Shown here: positions 44,934 to 54,010 of the stretch, piece after piece | How positions within the stretch are numbered: the stretch's first letter is position 1 | Layout: each line of letters begins with the position of its first letter | Origin: Ruegeria sp. ANG-R | GTDB taxonomy: Bacteria > Pseudomonadota > Alphaproteobacteria > Rhodobacterales > Rhodobacteraceae | Assembly (NCBI RefSeq): GCF_000813985.1 | Contig: NZ_JWLJ01000001.1 | Location: 1,290,453 to 1,354,452, forward strand | Direction: 5' to 3' | Length of the DNA: 64,000 nucleotides | Made by a program: the position numbers and the translations under genes | Notes under the pieces: model-generated | Databases searched by the model: none | What the model was told of the DNA's origin: nothing | Seen by the model: only the letters and a program-made list of their open reading frames with translations

Positions 44934-46294
44934 TGCGTTTGCCCGCAGCCCTCCTTCTGGCGGCTCTGTCCGCCTGTACCACGGTCGACCGGATCGAGGT
45001 CCCGACCCGTACCAAGGTGATCGAAGCCTCGCTGCCGCCCTCCAAAACATTCGGCCCCGCCCGCCCCATCCCGCCTGCCCGTTCGAACCGGAACATTGCG
45101 GACGATTTCCTCTCGCTGCATTTCGCACTTGAAAGCGGTGCGGAACTGTCGGTCTTTACCCGGTTCGATGGGCCAATCACGGTGCGGCTGACGGGAACAC
45201 CCTCGGCATCGATGCAGACCGACCTCAGCCGGTTGCTGGACCGGCTGCAACGTGAGGCGCAGATCGACATACGTCAGATTCCGGAAGGTCAGGCGAACAT
45301 CACCATCCAGGCGGTAAGCCAGAAACAGATCCGCCGCATCCTGCCTCAGGCTGCCTGTTTCGTCGTCCCGAACTCTTCGAGCCTTGAGGAATACCGCCGG
45401 GACAGGCGCAAAAGCAAAAGCAACTGGACCGAACTGCGCAGTCGCGAACGGATAGGTATTTTCATCCCCTACGATGCCAGCCCGCAGGAAATCCGGGACT
45501 GCCTGCACGAAGAATTGGCCCAGGCGCTTGGGCCGCTGAACGATCTATATCGCCTGCCCGATTCAGTATTCAACGACGACAATTTCCACACGGTTCTGAC
45601 CGGGTTCGATATGCTGATCCTGCGCGCCGCCTATGCGCCCGAGTTGCAAAACGGCATGACACGCGAACAGGTGGCAGCTGTTCTGCCCGACGTGCTCAGC
45701 CGCTTGAACCCGCGTGGCGACCACGTCTCAGCGCAACCGGTGACCGAGACACCCCGCGCGTGGATCAATGCAGTTCAGCGTGCCCTGGGGGCTGGTGCAG
45801 GCTCGGCCAAACGGGTCAACGCCGCAAAGGAGGCCGCGCGGATCGGACAACAGCAAGGCTGGACGGACCATCGCCGCGCCTATCCGCATTACCTGTTGGG
45901 ACGAATGGGGCAGTTCGATGATCCCGAAGCGGCGCAGCAGCAATATGACATTGCCATGAAGTACCTGAAAGCCACCCCCGGCACCGAGGTCCAGCGCGCT
46001 CATATCACGGCACAGACTGCAGCTTTTGCATTGGCGCAAGGCCGGGGCGCGGATGCGTTGCCCGAGCTGAACAATGCGATTGATGTCATGACACGGTCCG
46101 AGAACGCCGCCCTTCTGGCCACCCTGCTGCTGCTCAAATCCGAGGCGCTGCGGCAATCCGGTCAAATCGATCAGGCACGCAGCGTTCGGCTGGACAGTAT
46201 CGGATGGGCGCGTTACGGCTTCGGCTCGGATTTGGTGGTGCGTTCGGTTACACAGGACATAGCGCAGTCAGCCGCCACAAACACGGGTGGATAA
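44930..46294 (+). CDS. DUF2927 lipoprotein
   Basis: A 454-residue secreted protein. The lipobox is LSAC with Cys16 as the lipid-attachment site. The central part (about residues 55-250) has the DUF2927 pattern, with DCLHEELAQALGPLNDLYRLPDSVFNDDN as a peptidase-like or structural core; the C-terminal part (about 310-440) looks helical and repeat-like, resembling TPRs (AYPHYLLGRMGQFDDPEAAQQQYDIAMKYL, LLKSEALRQSGQIDQARSV). Function is not known. It overlaps the GNAT gene and is followed by a short membrane protein and the VWA gene. Confidence 0.82.
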   Translation: MMRLPAALLLAALSACTTVDRIEVPTRTKVIEASLPPSKTFGPARPIPPARSNRNIADDFLSLHFALESGAELSVFTRFDGPITVRLTGTPSASMQTDLSRLLDRLQREAQIDIRQIPEGQANITIQAVSQKQIRRILPQAACFVVPNSSSLEEYRRDRRKSKSNWTELRSRERIGIFIPYDASPQEIRDCLHEELAQALGPLNDLYRLPDSVFNDDNFHTVLTGFDMLILRAAYAPELQNGMTREQVAAVLPDVLSRLNPRGDHVSAQPVTETPRAWINAVQRALGAGAGSAKRVNAAKEAARIGQQQGWTDHRRAYPHYLLGRMGQFDDPEAAQQQYDIAMKYLKATPGTEVQRAHITAQTAAFALAQGRGADALPELNNAIDVMTRSENAALLATLLLLKSEALRQSGQIDQARSVRLDSIGWARYGFGSDLVVRSVTQDIAQSAATNTGG

Positions 46295-46300
46295 CGTCAC

Positions 46301-46468
46301 ATGATAGTGGTTTTGGGCATGGCGATTCTGGGCGCTGTTCTGGGCGCCCTGACGGCACGCAAACGTAATGGCAGCGGCGCAGACATGGCACAATACGCCG
46401 CAGGATACGGCATCGCCTTTGCCCTGGTCGGGCTGGTGATTTCGCTGGTTCTGGTCCGTCTGGTCTAA
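46301..46468 (+). CDS. Small two-helix membrane protein
   Basis: A 55-residue frame, MIVVLGMAILGAVLGALTARKR then YAAGYGIAFALVGLVISLVLVRLV, that is two membrane helices with a short charged loop. It starts 6 bases after the DUF2927 stop and ends 4 bases before the VWA start, and the reading frame fills the gap exactly, so I take it as a real gene of this operon. Function unknown. Confidence 0.75.
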   Translation: MIVVLGMAILGAVLGALTARKRNGSGADMAQYAAGYGIAFALVGLVISLVLVRLV

Positions 46469-46472
46469 AGCG

Positions 46473-47657
46473 ATGTTTCTGCCCTTTTTCGAAAACCTCC
46501 GAAACGCCGGCATTCCCGTTTCCCTGCGCGAATACCTGACCTTTCTGGAGGGGATGAAAAAGGGTCTGGCAACCTACGATATCGAAGCCTTCTACTATCT
46601 CGCCCGCGTGTCGATGGTGAAGGACGAGCGCAACATCGACAAGTTCGACCGCGCCTTTGCCGCCAGTTTCGAGGGGCTGGGCGAAATCAGTTTCGAACAG
46701 GTACTTGAGGCCGTCGATATTCCTGCTGAATGGCTGGAGAAGATGGCCGAAAAGCACCTGACCGCCGAAGAGAAGGCCGAGATCGAGGCGCTTGGTGGTT
46801 TTGAGAAACTGATGGAGACGCTGCGCGAGCGCCTGAAGGATCAGCAGGGCCGCCATCAGGGCGGCAACAAATGGATCGGGACAGCCGGAACCTCGCCTTT
46901 CGGGGCCTATGGCTATAACCCCGAAGGCGTACGCATCGGACAGAAAGAAAGCCGCCACCAGCGTGCCGTCAAAGTCTGGGACAAGCGTGAATTCAGGAAT
47001 CTGGACGACACGGTCGAACTGGGCACGCGCAACATCAAGGTTGCCCTGAAACGCCTGCGCCGTTGGGCACGCGAGGGCGCCGCGGAAGAGCTGGATCTGG
47101 ACGGCACGATCCGTGCCACAGCCGAGCACGGCTATCTGGACGTCAAAACCCGCCCCGAGCGTCACAACGCCGTCAAAGTGCTGTTGTTTCTCGACGTGGG
47201 CGGCTCAATGGACCCTCATATCAAGGTGGTTGAGGAGCTGTTCTCGGCCGCGCGGACCGAATTCAAGCATCTGGAATACTACTACTTTCACAATTGTCTC
47301 TATGAAGGCGTTTGGCGTGACAATCGCCGTCGCTGGGATCAGCAAACGCCAACGCACGAGGTGCTGCGCACCTACGGGCCGGATTATAAATGTATCTTCG
47401 TCGGCGACGCCTCGATGAGCCCCTATGAGATCGCCTATCCCGGTGGCGCGAATGAGCATTGGAACCAGGAGGCCGGACAGGTCTGGCTGCAGCGTGCGCG
47501 CGAACAATGGACCTCGAACCTGTGGATCAATCCGGTTCCCGAGAAGTATTGGGAATACACCCACTCGATCGGCATGATCCGCGAGATCTTCGACGATTGC
47601 ATGGTGCCAATGACGCTGGCAGGGCTGGAAAAAGGAATGCGGGAACTGACGCGTTAG
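46473..47657 (+). CDS. VWA-domain protein (CoxE-like)
   Basis: A 394-residue CoxE-type protein. The N-terminal half is helical (MFLPFFENLRNAGIPVSLREYLTFLEGM); the C-terminal half is a von Willebrand A domain with the MIDAS start LLFLDVGGSMD (DxGxS) and the later Thr/Asp of the site. Together with MoxR ATPases it forms chaperone-like pairs that insert metals or activate protein complexes. The moxR gene is at 43548. It is the last gene of the cluster. Confidence 0.92.
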   Translation: MFLPFFENLRNAGIPVSLREYLTFLEGMKKGLATYDIEAFYYLARVSMVKDERNIDKFDRAFAASFEGLGEISFEQVLEAVDIPAEWLEKMAEKHLTAEEKAEIEALGGFEKLMETLRERLKDQQGRHQGGNKWIGTAGTSPFGAYGYNPEGVRIGQKESRHQRAVKVWDKREFRNLDDTVELGTRNIKVALKRLRRWAREGAAEELDLDGTIRATAEHGYLDVKTRPERHNAVKVLLFLDVGGSMDPHIKVVEELFSAARTEFKHLEYYYFHNCLYEGVWRDNRRRWDQQTPTHEVLRTYGPDYKCIFVGDASMSPYEIAYPGGANEHWNQEAGQVWLQRAREQWTSNLWINPVPEKYWEYTHSIGMIREIFDDCMVPMTLAGLEKGMRELTR

Positions 47658-47691
47658 CGCAGGTCCGCTCTGGCACTGCGTAGAGTTCCCC

Positions 47692-47722
47692 TTGACCTAA
47701 AGTTACCTTGAGCTTTCACAGT
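47692..47722 (+). promoter_or_regulatory. SoxR/MerR-type promoter box
   Basis: TTGACC (47692-47697), a 19-base spacer, then CACAGT (47717-47722). Inside lies CCTAAAGTTACCTTGAGC, which differs from the SoxR consensus dyad CCTCAAGTTAACTTGAGG at three positions, in the same register to the -35 as the E. coli soxS promoter. The 19-base spacing is typical of MerR-family activation. It lies 37 bases before the quinone reductase start. Confidence 0.55.
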
Positions 47723-47758
47723 GTCTCTGCTCCTATCAGAAACGCCTAAAGGTCTCAC

Positions 47759-48349
47759 GTGCACTTACTGACAGTTATAGATCATCCGGACCCAAACTCC
47801 TTCACTGCTGCAGTTGCCGCGCAATTCAACAATGGTGCCGAAGCAGCAGGCCACACCACCGAAATTGCGGATTTACACTCCGAAGGCTTTGATCCGCGCT
47901 GGTCCATGGCGGATATCGAAAGTGACAGGAATTCGAAGACACCACCAGACATATTGGCCGAGCAACAGCGAATAGCCCGAGCCGATGCCATCTGCCTTGC
48001 CTTCCCCCTGTTCTGGTGGGGAATGCCATCGATGATGAAGGGTTGGGTTGATCGCGTGTGGGCATGGGGCTGGGCTTATGACCAGTTGGACAACCCGGAA
48101 AAATCGCTTCAGAAACCTCGGACCGGAGTTCTGCTGGTACCAGCCGGGGCGCGATCTGATGAAATGGAAACCGCCGGGTACCTTCAAGCGCTTGAGACGG
48201 CCTGGACCAAGGGCACCTTCGGTTATTTTGGGCTCTCGCCGCGGAAGATCGAGTTGCTTCACGGCTCGACCGGATCGGCAAAGCGACGGCGAGCGCTTTT
48301 GGAGCGGAGCTATGCTATCGGATTTTCGTTGCCGCAACCCGGGGGATGA
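47759..48349 (+). CDS. NAD(P)H:quinone reductase-like flavodoxin-fold protein
   Basis: A 196-residue flavodoxin-fold protein: MHLLTVIDHPDPNSFTAAVAAQF at the start (FMN/FAD loop), then CLAFPLFWWGMPSMMKGWVDRVWAWGWAY, the signature of the MdaB/NQO1/WrbA-like NAD(P)H dehydrogenase (quinone) family. It would reduce quinones or xenobiotics by two electrons. GTG start at 47759. The SoxR-like promoter box upstream fits a redox-stress gene. Monocistronic, with the M48 gene about 67 bases downstream. Confidence 0.88.
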   Translation: MHLLTVIDHPDPNSFTAAVAAQFNNGAEAAGHTTEIADLHSEGFDPRWSMADIESDRNSKTPPDILAEQQRIARADAICLAFPLFWWGMPSMMKGWVDRVWAWGWAYDQLDNPEKSLQKPRTGVLLVPAGARSDEMETAGYLQALETAWTKGTFGYFGLSPRKIELLHGSTGSAKRRRALLERSYAIGFSLPQPGG

Positions 48350-48416
48350 ACAGGTTCCACGGGGCGCGCCCAACATTCCAGTTGCTCTCGCGGCGCTGCA
48401 CCCCCATATCTAACCT

Positions 48417-49106
48417 ATGCTTCGTCTAACCCCGATCCTGCTGGCGATAGCCTATGCCGTTGTGATGTACCGGATTTCCGTCTGGCGCACGCATCGTGAG
48501 CTGGATGCAAAGTCGACCGAGCTGGCCGATCCTGCGCTGAAACGGATGACTGACCGGCTGGCGGCGGCGCTCGAAATCGATCGGGTACCGGTCTATATTT
48601 ATGAGATCGATCCGGTGAACGGGTTGGCTGCTCCGGACGGGCGTATCTTCATTACGCGCGGATTCTATCGCAAATTCGGCAATGGCGAGGTCTCCGCCGA
48701 AGAGATGGCCAGCGTGATCGCGCATGAGCTGGGTCACGTCGCCCTTGGCCACGCGCGGCGGCGGATGATTGATTTCTCGGGTCAGAATGCAATGCGGGCG
48801 GCTTTGATGATGGTGTTGAACCGTTTCATCCCCTTCATCGGTGCGTGGATCGCAAATATGCTGACGCATCTGTTGGCCTCCCGCCTGTCGCGGAGCGATG
48901 AATATGAGGCAGATGAATATGCAGCCGCCCTTCTGACCAAGGCCGGGATCGGGATCGGGCCGCAGAAGTCGCTGTTTCACAAGCTTGAGGACCTGACCCA
49001 GCAAAGGGCTGGTGTGGTCCCGGCCTGGTTGATGAGCCATCCCAAGACCGATGAACGGATCGCCGCGCTGGAAGTATTGGAACAAAGGTGGAGCTCTGAT
49101 GGGTAG
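48417..49106 (+). CDS. M48-family zinc metalloprotease
   Basis: A 229-residue M48 peptidase. An N-terminal membrane anchor (MLRLTPILLAIAYAVVMYRI), the zinc-binding HELGH at residues 103-107 and the distal Glu region SRSDEYEADEYAAALL are present. It lacks the two extra helices of HtpX but has a hydrophobic stretch (FIPFIGAWIANMLTHLL). Probably acts in envelope quality control, on the periplasmic or cytoplasmic side as its topology allows. Its stop is followed by copy 4 of the hairpin element. Confidence 0.9.
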   Translation: MLRLTPILLAIAYAVVMYRISVWRTHRELDAKSTELADPALKRMTDRLAAALEIDRVPVYIYEIDPVNGLAAPDGRIFITRGFYRKFGNGEVSAEEMASVIAHELGHVALGHARRRMIDFSGQNAMRAALMMVLNRFIPFIGAWIANMLTHLLASRLSRSDEYEADEYAAALLTKAGIGIGPQKSLFHKLEDLTQQRAGVVPAWLMSHPKTDERIAALEVLEQRWSSDG

Positions 49107-49164
49107 GTTCGGGAGCGAGGGGCCCGCCCCTCGCGCACCCCGGAGTATTTATGGCCAGATGAAG
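49107..49164 (+). repeat. Stop-proximal hairpin plus GCCAGATGAAG element, copy 4
   Basis: Immediately after the M48 stop: GCGAGGGGC-cc-GCCCCTCGC hairpin, GCACCCCGGAGTATTTATG, GCCAGATGAAG (ending 49164). Confidence 0.75.
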
Positions 49165-49175
49165 ACGATCCAGCG

Positions 49176-49718
49176 CTATTTCATGAGGGCTTTGCCCAGA
49201 CGCGGCAGTCGGGCTTTTTTCATCAAGCCGCGTTGACTCCATTGACCGCCGGAGAGGCGGTTGGCTTCGGTCAACACGGTGGCAGCGATACGTGCAATCC
49301 CTGCGGGATCGGAGAGCCAGAACTCGTATAGGAGCCCGTCGGGATCGCGCCGCTCGAGGCCCTCTTCGGCAAGGATATTCCTGGGAAAATCCTTGGCATT
49401 GACCGTCACGATCACATCTGCCGAGCTTGCAACTGCGGTCGCCAGAACGTGAACATCGGCTGCATCCGGCAACCACAAACGCTGTTCCACGCCCGGCGCG
49501 GCAGGATGCTGTGCGGCAGGCCAGTTCGCCTGTGCCAAAGCGGTTTCGGCACGGGCCTGCGCCTCTCCCTCGGGGCCGAGTTTGCGCGCGGCGCGGGCCC
49601 ATTCCTCGAGAATGCGGGCGGACCAGACAGGGGTGAAATGGCCGAGTTTGGCGGCCCCCAAAAGCATTTCACGCATCACCGTGGGGTAGATGACGCAGGT
49701 GTCGAGGACCGCTTTCAC
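49176..49718 (-). CDS. PIN-domain protein
   Basis: A 180-residue PIN-fold putative ribonuclease: MKAVLDTCVIYPTVMREMLL carries the first acidic residue, LPDAADVHVLATAVASSADVIVTVNAKDF the others. It resembles chromosomal PIN proteins of Rhodobacteraceae rather than a VapC with a paired antitoxin: no antitoxin-like gene lies beside it. It overlaps the methyltransferase gene by four bases. Confidence 0.85.
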   Translation of the reverse strand: MKAVLDTCVIYPTVMREMLLGAAKLGHFTPVWSARILEEWARAARKLGPEGEAQARAETALAQANWPAAQHPAAPGVEQRLWLPDAADVHVLATAVASSADVIVTVNAKDFPRNILAEEGLERRDPDGLLYEFWLSDPAGIARIAATVLTEANRLSGGQWSQRGLMKKARLPRLGKALMK

Positions 49719-50917
49719 AACCGATAGAACACAGCTTTGAGGTAACCGCTTTCTGCCAGTTGCGGCAGTTGCGGGTGATCCGGGCCGGCAAAGCCGGTAT
49801 GGATCAGTTGCGCCTGCCGCCCAGCACGTCCGATGCCCCGGGAAGATGCATCACGGAACCGACCCAGATCCGCTGCGTGCGAACACGAGCAGAGGCCAAG
49901 ATATCCCGCCGGTTTGACCAGCGGTGCTGCAAGGCGCGCAATGCGTTCATAAGCGCGCAAGCCCGCGTCCAACGCCTGCTTTGACGGTGCAAAAGCCGGA
50001 GGGTCGCAGATGACCACGTCGAATGTAGCACCCTCTTCACCCAGTTTGGTCAGCACGTCGAACGCATCGCCCTGACGGGTCCGGAAACGGGCGGCGTGTC
50101 CCGATGCTTCGGCGCCTTTGACCGCAAGCTCCAGCGCTGCAGCCGAGCCGTCGACCGACAGAGCCTGCGCCGCGCCGCCGGCCAGCATGGCCAGGCCAAA
50201 GCCGCCGACGTGACTGAACACGTCCAGCACATGCGCCCCGGGGTGAACCAGCCTGGCAGCAAAGGCGTGATTGGGGCGCTGATCATAAAACAGGCCTGTT
50301 TTTTGCCCGCCGGTCAGATCAGCCATATACGTTGCGCCATTCATGGGCACGGGCAGAGGCTCCTCGGGTGCAGTGCCCCTTAAGGTCAGGCTCACATCAT
50401 CCAGCCCCTCCAGCCCGCGCGTGCGACCTGAGGCGTTCTTCAATACGGTGGCTACCCCGGTCACCTTGACCAGAGCCTCCGTCAGTGCGTCGAGATGCGC
50501 CTCGGCCCATGCCGCGTTCGGCTGGATCACGCAGGCATCCCCAAAACGGTCGATGATAACGCCCGGAAATCCGTCCGCTTCTGCATGGATCAGGCGGTAG
50601 TATGGTGCGTCGAACAGTCGTTCGCGCATCTCAAGCGCACGGTGTATCCGTGTTTCGAACCACTCTGCGTTCAGTCGCGCCTCAGTATCGCGATCCAGTA
50701 CCCGGCACATGATTTTCGAAGCCGGATTCACCGCAACCAAAGCGATGGCGGTGCGTTTGTCATCTTCCAGCACCACCAGAGCACCTGCCTCGATTTTACG
50801 CGTCCGGCGGTCGGTGACGATGTCATTGGCGTAGACCCAGGGAAACCCATGGCGCAGGCCACGGGCGTTGGCCTTGGGTTTCAAACGGATACGGGGGCGA
50901 TCGGATGAGGCTGTCAT
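49715..50917 (-). CDS. Class I rRNA (cytosine-5)-type methyltransferase, RlmI-like
   Basis: A 400-residue SAM-dependent methyltransferase with an N-terminal PUA-like domain (RLKPKANARGLRHGFPWVYANDI, about residues 11-75), then the RlmI/RlmK-type core: LTGGQKTGLFYDQRPNH, VLDVFSHVGGFGLAMLAGGA (SAM loop) and VVICDPPAFAPSKQALDAGLRAY (motif IV DPPAF). Closest relatives methylate 23S rRNA. The start is the ATG at 50917 (MTASSDRPRIRLK); the longer frame upstream is antisense noise. Confidence 0.92.
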   Translation of the reverse strand: MTASSDRPRIRLKPKANARGLRHGFPWVYANDIVTDRRTRKIEAGALVVLEDDKRTAIALVAVNPASKIMCRVLDRDTEARLNAEWFETRIHRALEMRERLFDAPYYRLIHAEADGFPGVIIDRFGDACVIQPNAAWAEAHLDALTEALVKVTGVATVLKNASGRTRGLEGLDDVSLTLRGTAPEEPLPVPMNGATYMADLTGGQKTGLFYDQRPNHAFAARLVHPGAHVLDVFSHVGGFGLAMLAGGAAQALSVDGSAAALELAVKGAEASGHAARFRTRQGDAFDVLTKLGEEGATFDVVICDPPAFAPSKQALDAGLRAYERIARLAAPLVKPAGYLGLCSCSHAADLGRFRDASSRGIGRAGRQAQLIHTGFAGPDHPQLPQLAESGYLKAVFYRL

Positions 50918-50958
50918 GGCGCCCTCATAGTCGTGAATGCGCGCAGGCGAAAGCCCTG

Positions 50959-51231
50959 TTAACGGTTGCGGTTTCGCCAGCCGCCCCGCCGCCTGGGAGC
51001 CTGAGCGGTCTGCAACCCTTCGGCCAGAACCTGCGTCATCGGATGATCCGCGGCCTGCGCGGCGTAGATCCCGTGCAGATCGGTCAGGGCCTGTTTCTGA
51101 TCCCGATCCTCTGGCAGGCTCAGCGCCCAGTCCAGAAAGATGCTGCGGCATTCGGGCAAGGTGATGCCTTCGATGCGATAAGCCTCGCGGATCAGCCCCT
51201 TGTGGTCATTCGGATCATCACTGCGTGCCAT
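50959..51231 (-). CDS. Small conserved hypothetical protein
   Basis: A 90-residue protein, MARSDDPNDHKGLIREAYRIEGITLPECRSIFLDWALSLPEDRDQKQAL-type sequence (shown here by its first features: LIREAYRIEG and CRSIFLDWALSLPE), ending in a basic RRRGGWRNRNR tail. I recognise it as a short protein seen beside glnE in Rhodobacteraceae but know no function. It overlaps the 3' end of glnE by 14 bases, with AGAGGT upstream of the ATG at 51231. Confidence 0.72.
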   Translation of the reverse strand: MARSDDPNDHKGLIREAYRIEGITLPECRSIFLDWALSLPEDRDQKQALTDLHGIYAAQAADHPMTQVLAEGLQTAQAPRRRGGWRNRNR

Positions 51232-54010
51232 CTTCAACCTCTCTGACCACTCCGCCAATCAGTTCGGCGGCAACGACGTAACTGTCCTGCAATGCGGTCT
51301 GTAGCTGTTCGACCCGGTCGAACCCGGTGGCCCGACACAGAAAGGCTGTACCTCCCTCACCGATCTTGTCGGCCTCTATGGTCTTTCCCGATAGCAGCCG
51401 CGCCGCGCATTGCACCGACCAGCATAAGTCGTAACAGTCTTTGAGAGTTTGCGCCTGCGCGACATCCAGTAGCCCGGCAGCGACCGCCCCATCCAGACCT
51501 GAGGGAACGTCGCGCCCAGGGGAGCCGGCCAGCAATGCGCCGGTTTCAGCCAGCAGTTCGATATCCATCATCCGGCCCGGCCCGTTCTTGGCATCCCAGA
51601 CCCCGGCTGGCGCTTTGGCTGCCGCCAGCCTGTCGCGCATATCTGCGACCCCCTTCAGGACCTTCGCCCGGTCTCGTGAACGCGACAGAAACCCGGCGCG
51701 GAAGCTCTCGATATCCTCGGCCAGATCAGCATTCCCTGCGACGACGTGGGCCCGGGTCAGGGCGAGGTGTTCCCATACCCAGGCCTCATTCTGCTGATAG
51801 TTGGTGAAGCTGGCCCAACTGGTGGCAACCGGCCCCTGATTGCCCGAGGGGCGCAGACGCATGTCGACCTCATAAAGACGCCCCTGTGACATCGGCGCGC
51901 TGAGCGCCGTAATCAGAGCCTGTGTGAAACGGGCGTAATACGTCCGGGTGGCCAGCGGACGGGGGCCATCTGACATGTCCTGATCCAGAGGATCGTAGAT
52001 GACGATCATGTCCAGATCGGATTGCGAGTTGATCCGCCCTGCCCCCAGCGACCCCATGCCCAGTACAGCAGCGCCACGCCCCGGCGCCGGGCCATGTTTT
52101 TTCGCGAACTGTTCAACAACACAAGGCAGCACCGCGGCAATAACGGCCTGCGCCAATTCGGCATATTGCTGCCCGGCCTGCGCCCCGTCGATCAATCCAC
52201 GCAGGTGGTGCACGCCGATGCGGAAGTTCCATTCCTTGCACCAGCGACGTGCGAAATCGAGCTGCGTTTCATAGTCGCTTTCTTCCGACAAAGCCTGCAT
52301 CAGCTCGGCCTGCAATACCGCCTGTCCCGGCCAGTCACTGAAGAAGCTGCCGCCAATAACCGCATCGAACACCGAAGCATTGCGCGACAGGTGCGTAGCC
52401 AAGGCGTGCGACGTGCCGACGATATCGACCAGCAGATCGATCAGTTGCGGGTTCGCCTCGAATAGTGAGAACAACTGTACCCCTGCGGGCAGTCCGGCCA
52501 GAAATCCGTCCAACGCAAGCAGCGCTTCTTCGGGTTTCGCGGTCTTCGCCAACCGCGACAACAGCTCGGGCCTGAGACGTTCAAATATCCGTGCACCCCG
52601 TTGCGAGCGAAGCGCCGGATAGGTGGGCCAGCGGGCCAGGACGCCCCTGTCAAACTCGACCTCTTCTACCCGCGCGGGCGAGGCGCCCGGCCCGGGGGCA
52701 AAAAACCCTTCGGTCAGTTCGTGCACTTCGGTCAGACGGCGGGTCAGGTCAGTCGTCAGCTCCTCGCTGCTGATCCCCATCAGGCAGGCGACCCGTTCGA
52801 TCCCGTCTTCTGAGTTTGGAACTTTATGGGTTTGCGCATCATGCACCATCTGGATGCGATGCTCGACTTCGCGATGAGCGCGGTAGTGATCTGTTAGCTT
52901 TTCGGCCACGTCATCAGGCACCCAACCTTTCGATGCCAGAGCCGCCAGACCGGGCACGGTGCCACGCACTCGCAGGTCGGGATCACGCCCTCCCGCGATC
53001 AACTGGCGGGTCTGGGTGAAAAACTCGATCTCCCGAATACCACCCTGCCCCAGCTTCATATCGTGACCGGGGATCGAAAGGCTGCCACCTGTCCCCTTGT
53101 TCTCACGAATGCGCAGCCGCATATCGTGGGCGTCCTGAATGGCGGCAAAATCCAGATGCCGCCGCCAGACGAACGGGCGCAACGCATCCAGAAACCGCTG
53201 CCCTGCGGCGATATCCCCGGCGCAGGGGCGCGCCTTGATATAGGCCGCGCGCTCCCATGTGCGCCCAAGGCTTTCATAGTAACGCTCGGCCGCCTCCATC
53301 GCCAGACACACGGGCGTCACCGCCGGATCGGGACGCAAGCGCAGATCGGTGCGGAACACATACCCATCCGCTGTTTTGTCGCTGAGAGTGGCGCAGAAAT
53401 TCCGCGTCGCCCGCACCATCCCCTGTCGCGCTTCGTAGAAATCATCGGGGTCAAATCGCGTCTCATCGAACAGCACGATCAAATCGATATCCGAGCTGTA
53501 GTTCAGCTCATGCGCCCCCATTTTACCCATCGCCAGAATGACCATCCCGCCGGCGGTTTCGATGTCATCCTCGGTCATGCCCGGCAGTTTCCCGCGCCGG
53601 ATCAAAGCCGCAATCTCGGCCTTTGCTGCCACATCAGCCGCCAAAGCCCCGAAATCGGTCAGCGCAGCGGTCACCTTTTCCAGCGGCCACGCGCCCGCCA
53701 AATCCGCAAGCGCCGTCAGCAGAGCCATGCGCCGCTTGGCCCGCCGCAGACCGGATTTCAACTGATCCGATGGCAGCTTTCGTGCCGCCTCCATCACGTC
53801 GTAGAGCGCCTGATCCGGGTGCTGCAGCGCTTGCGGCAACCAGTCCCTCTCTTGATCGATCAACCCTTTGAGATAGGGGCTGGACCCCGCGGTTCCCTCA
53901 ATCAGTTCGCCCTGTTCAGATGTCAGATCGGGCAAAGCCTCGCGTGTTTCCTGCCCCAGCCCGGCGTGAAAAGCGCGCGGCAGGCGGTGAATGGCGAGGG
54001 GCTGGCTCAT
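51218..54010 (-). CDS. glnE: Bifunctional glutamine synthetase adenylyltransferase/deadenylase
   Basis: A 930-residue protein with two nucleotidyltransferase domains: the N-terminal deadenylase half with GKMGAHELNYSSDIDLIVLFD, and the C-terminal adenylyltransferase half with GMGSLGAGRINSQSDLDMIVIYD. It adds or removes AMP on glutamine synthetase in response to PII, controlling nitrogen assimilation. Length is normal. It overlaps the upstream SnoaL-like gene by four bases (ATGA) and the short gene downstream by 14 bases. Confidence 0.95.
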   Translation of the reverse strand: MSQPLAIHRLPRAFHAGLGQETREALPDLTSEQGELIEGTAGSSPYLKGLIDQERDWLPQALQHPDQALYDVMEAARKLPSDQLKSGLRRAKRRMALLTALADLAGAWPLEKVTAALTDFGALAADVAAKAEIAALIRRGKLPGMTEDDIETAGGMVILAMGKMGAHELNYSSDIDLIVLFDETRFDPDDFYEARQGMVRATRNFCATLSDKTADGYVFRTDLRLRPDPAVTPVCLAMEAAERYYESLGRTWERAAYIKARPCAGDIAAGQRFLDALRPFVWRRHLDFAAIQDAHDMRLRIRENKGTGGSLSIPGHDMKLGQGGIREIEFFTQTRQLIAGGRDPDLRVRGTVPGLAALASKGWVPDDVAEKLTDHYRAHREVEHRIQMVHDAQTHKVPNSEDGIERVACLMGISSEELTTDLTRRLTEVHELTEGFFAPGPGASPARVEEVEFDRGVLARWPTYPALRSQRGARIFERLRPELLSRLAKTAKPEEALLALDGFLAGLPAGVQLFSLFEANPQLIDLLVDIVGTSHALATHLSRNASVFDAVIGGSFFSDWPGQAVLQAELMQALSEESDYETQLDFARRWCKEWNFRIGVHHLRGLIDGAQAGQQYAELAQAVIAAVLPCVVEQFAKKHGPAPGRGAAVLGMGSLGAGRINSQSDLDMIVIYDPLDQDMSDGPRPLATRTYYARFTQALITALSAPMSQGRLYEVDMRLRPSGNQGPVATSWASFTNYQQNEAWVWEHLALTRAHVVAGNADLAEDIESFRAGFLSRSRDRAKVLKGVADMRDRLAAAKAPAGVWDAKNGPGRMMDIELLAETGALLAGSPGRDVPSGLDGAVAAGLLDVAQAQTLKDCYDLCWSVQCAARLLSGKTIEADKIGEGGTAFLCRATGFDRVEQLQTALQDSYVVAAELIGGVVREVEDGTQ

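Noticed and set aside
49176-49718. Toxin-antitoxin pair with the PIN protein as toxin
   Set aside because: No short antitoxin-like gene adjoins it; it overlaps a methyltransferase gene instead.
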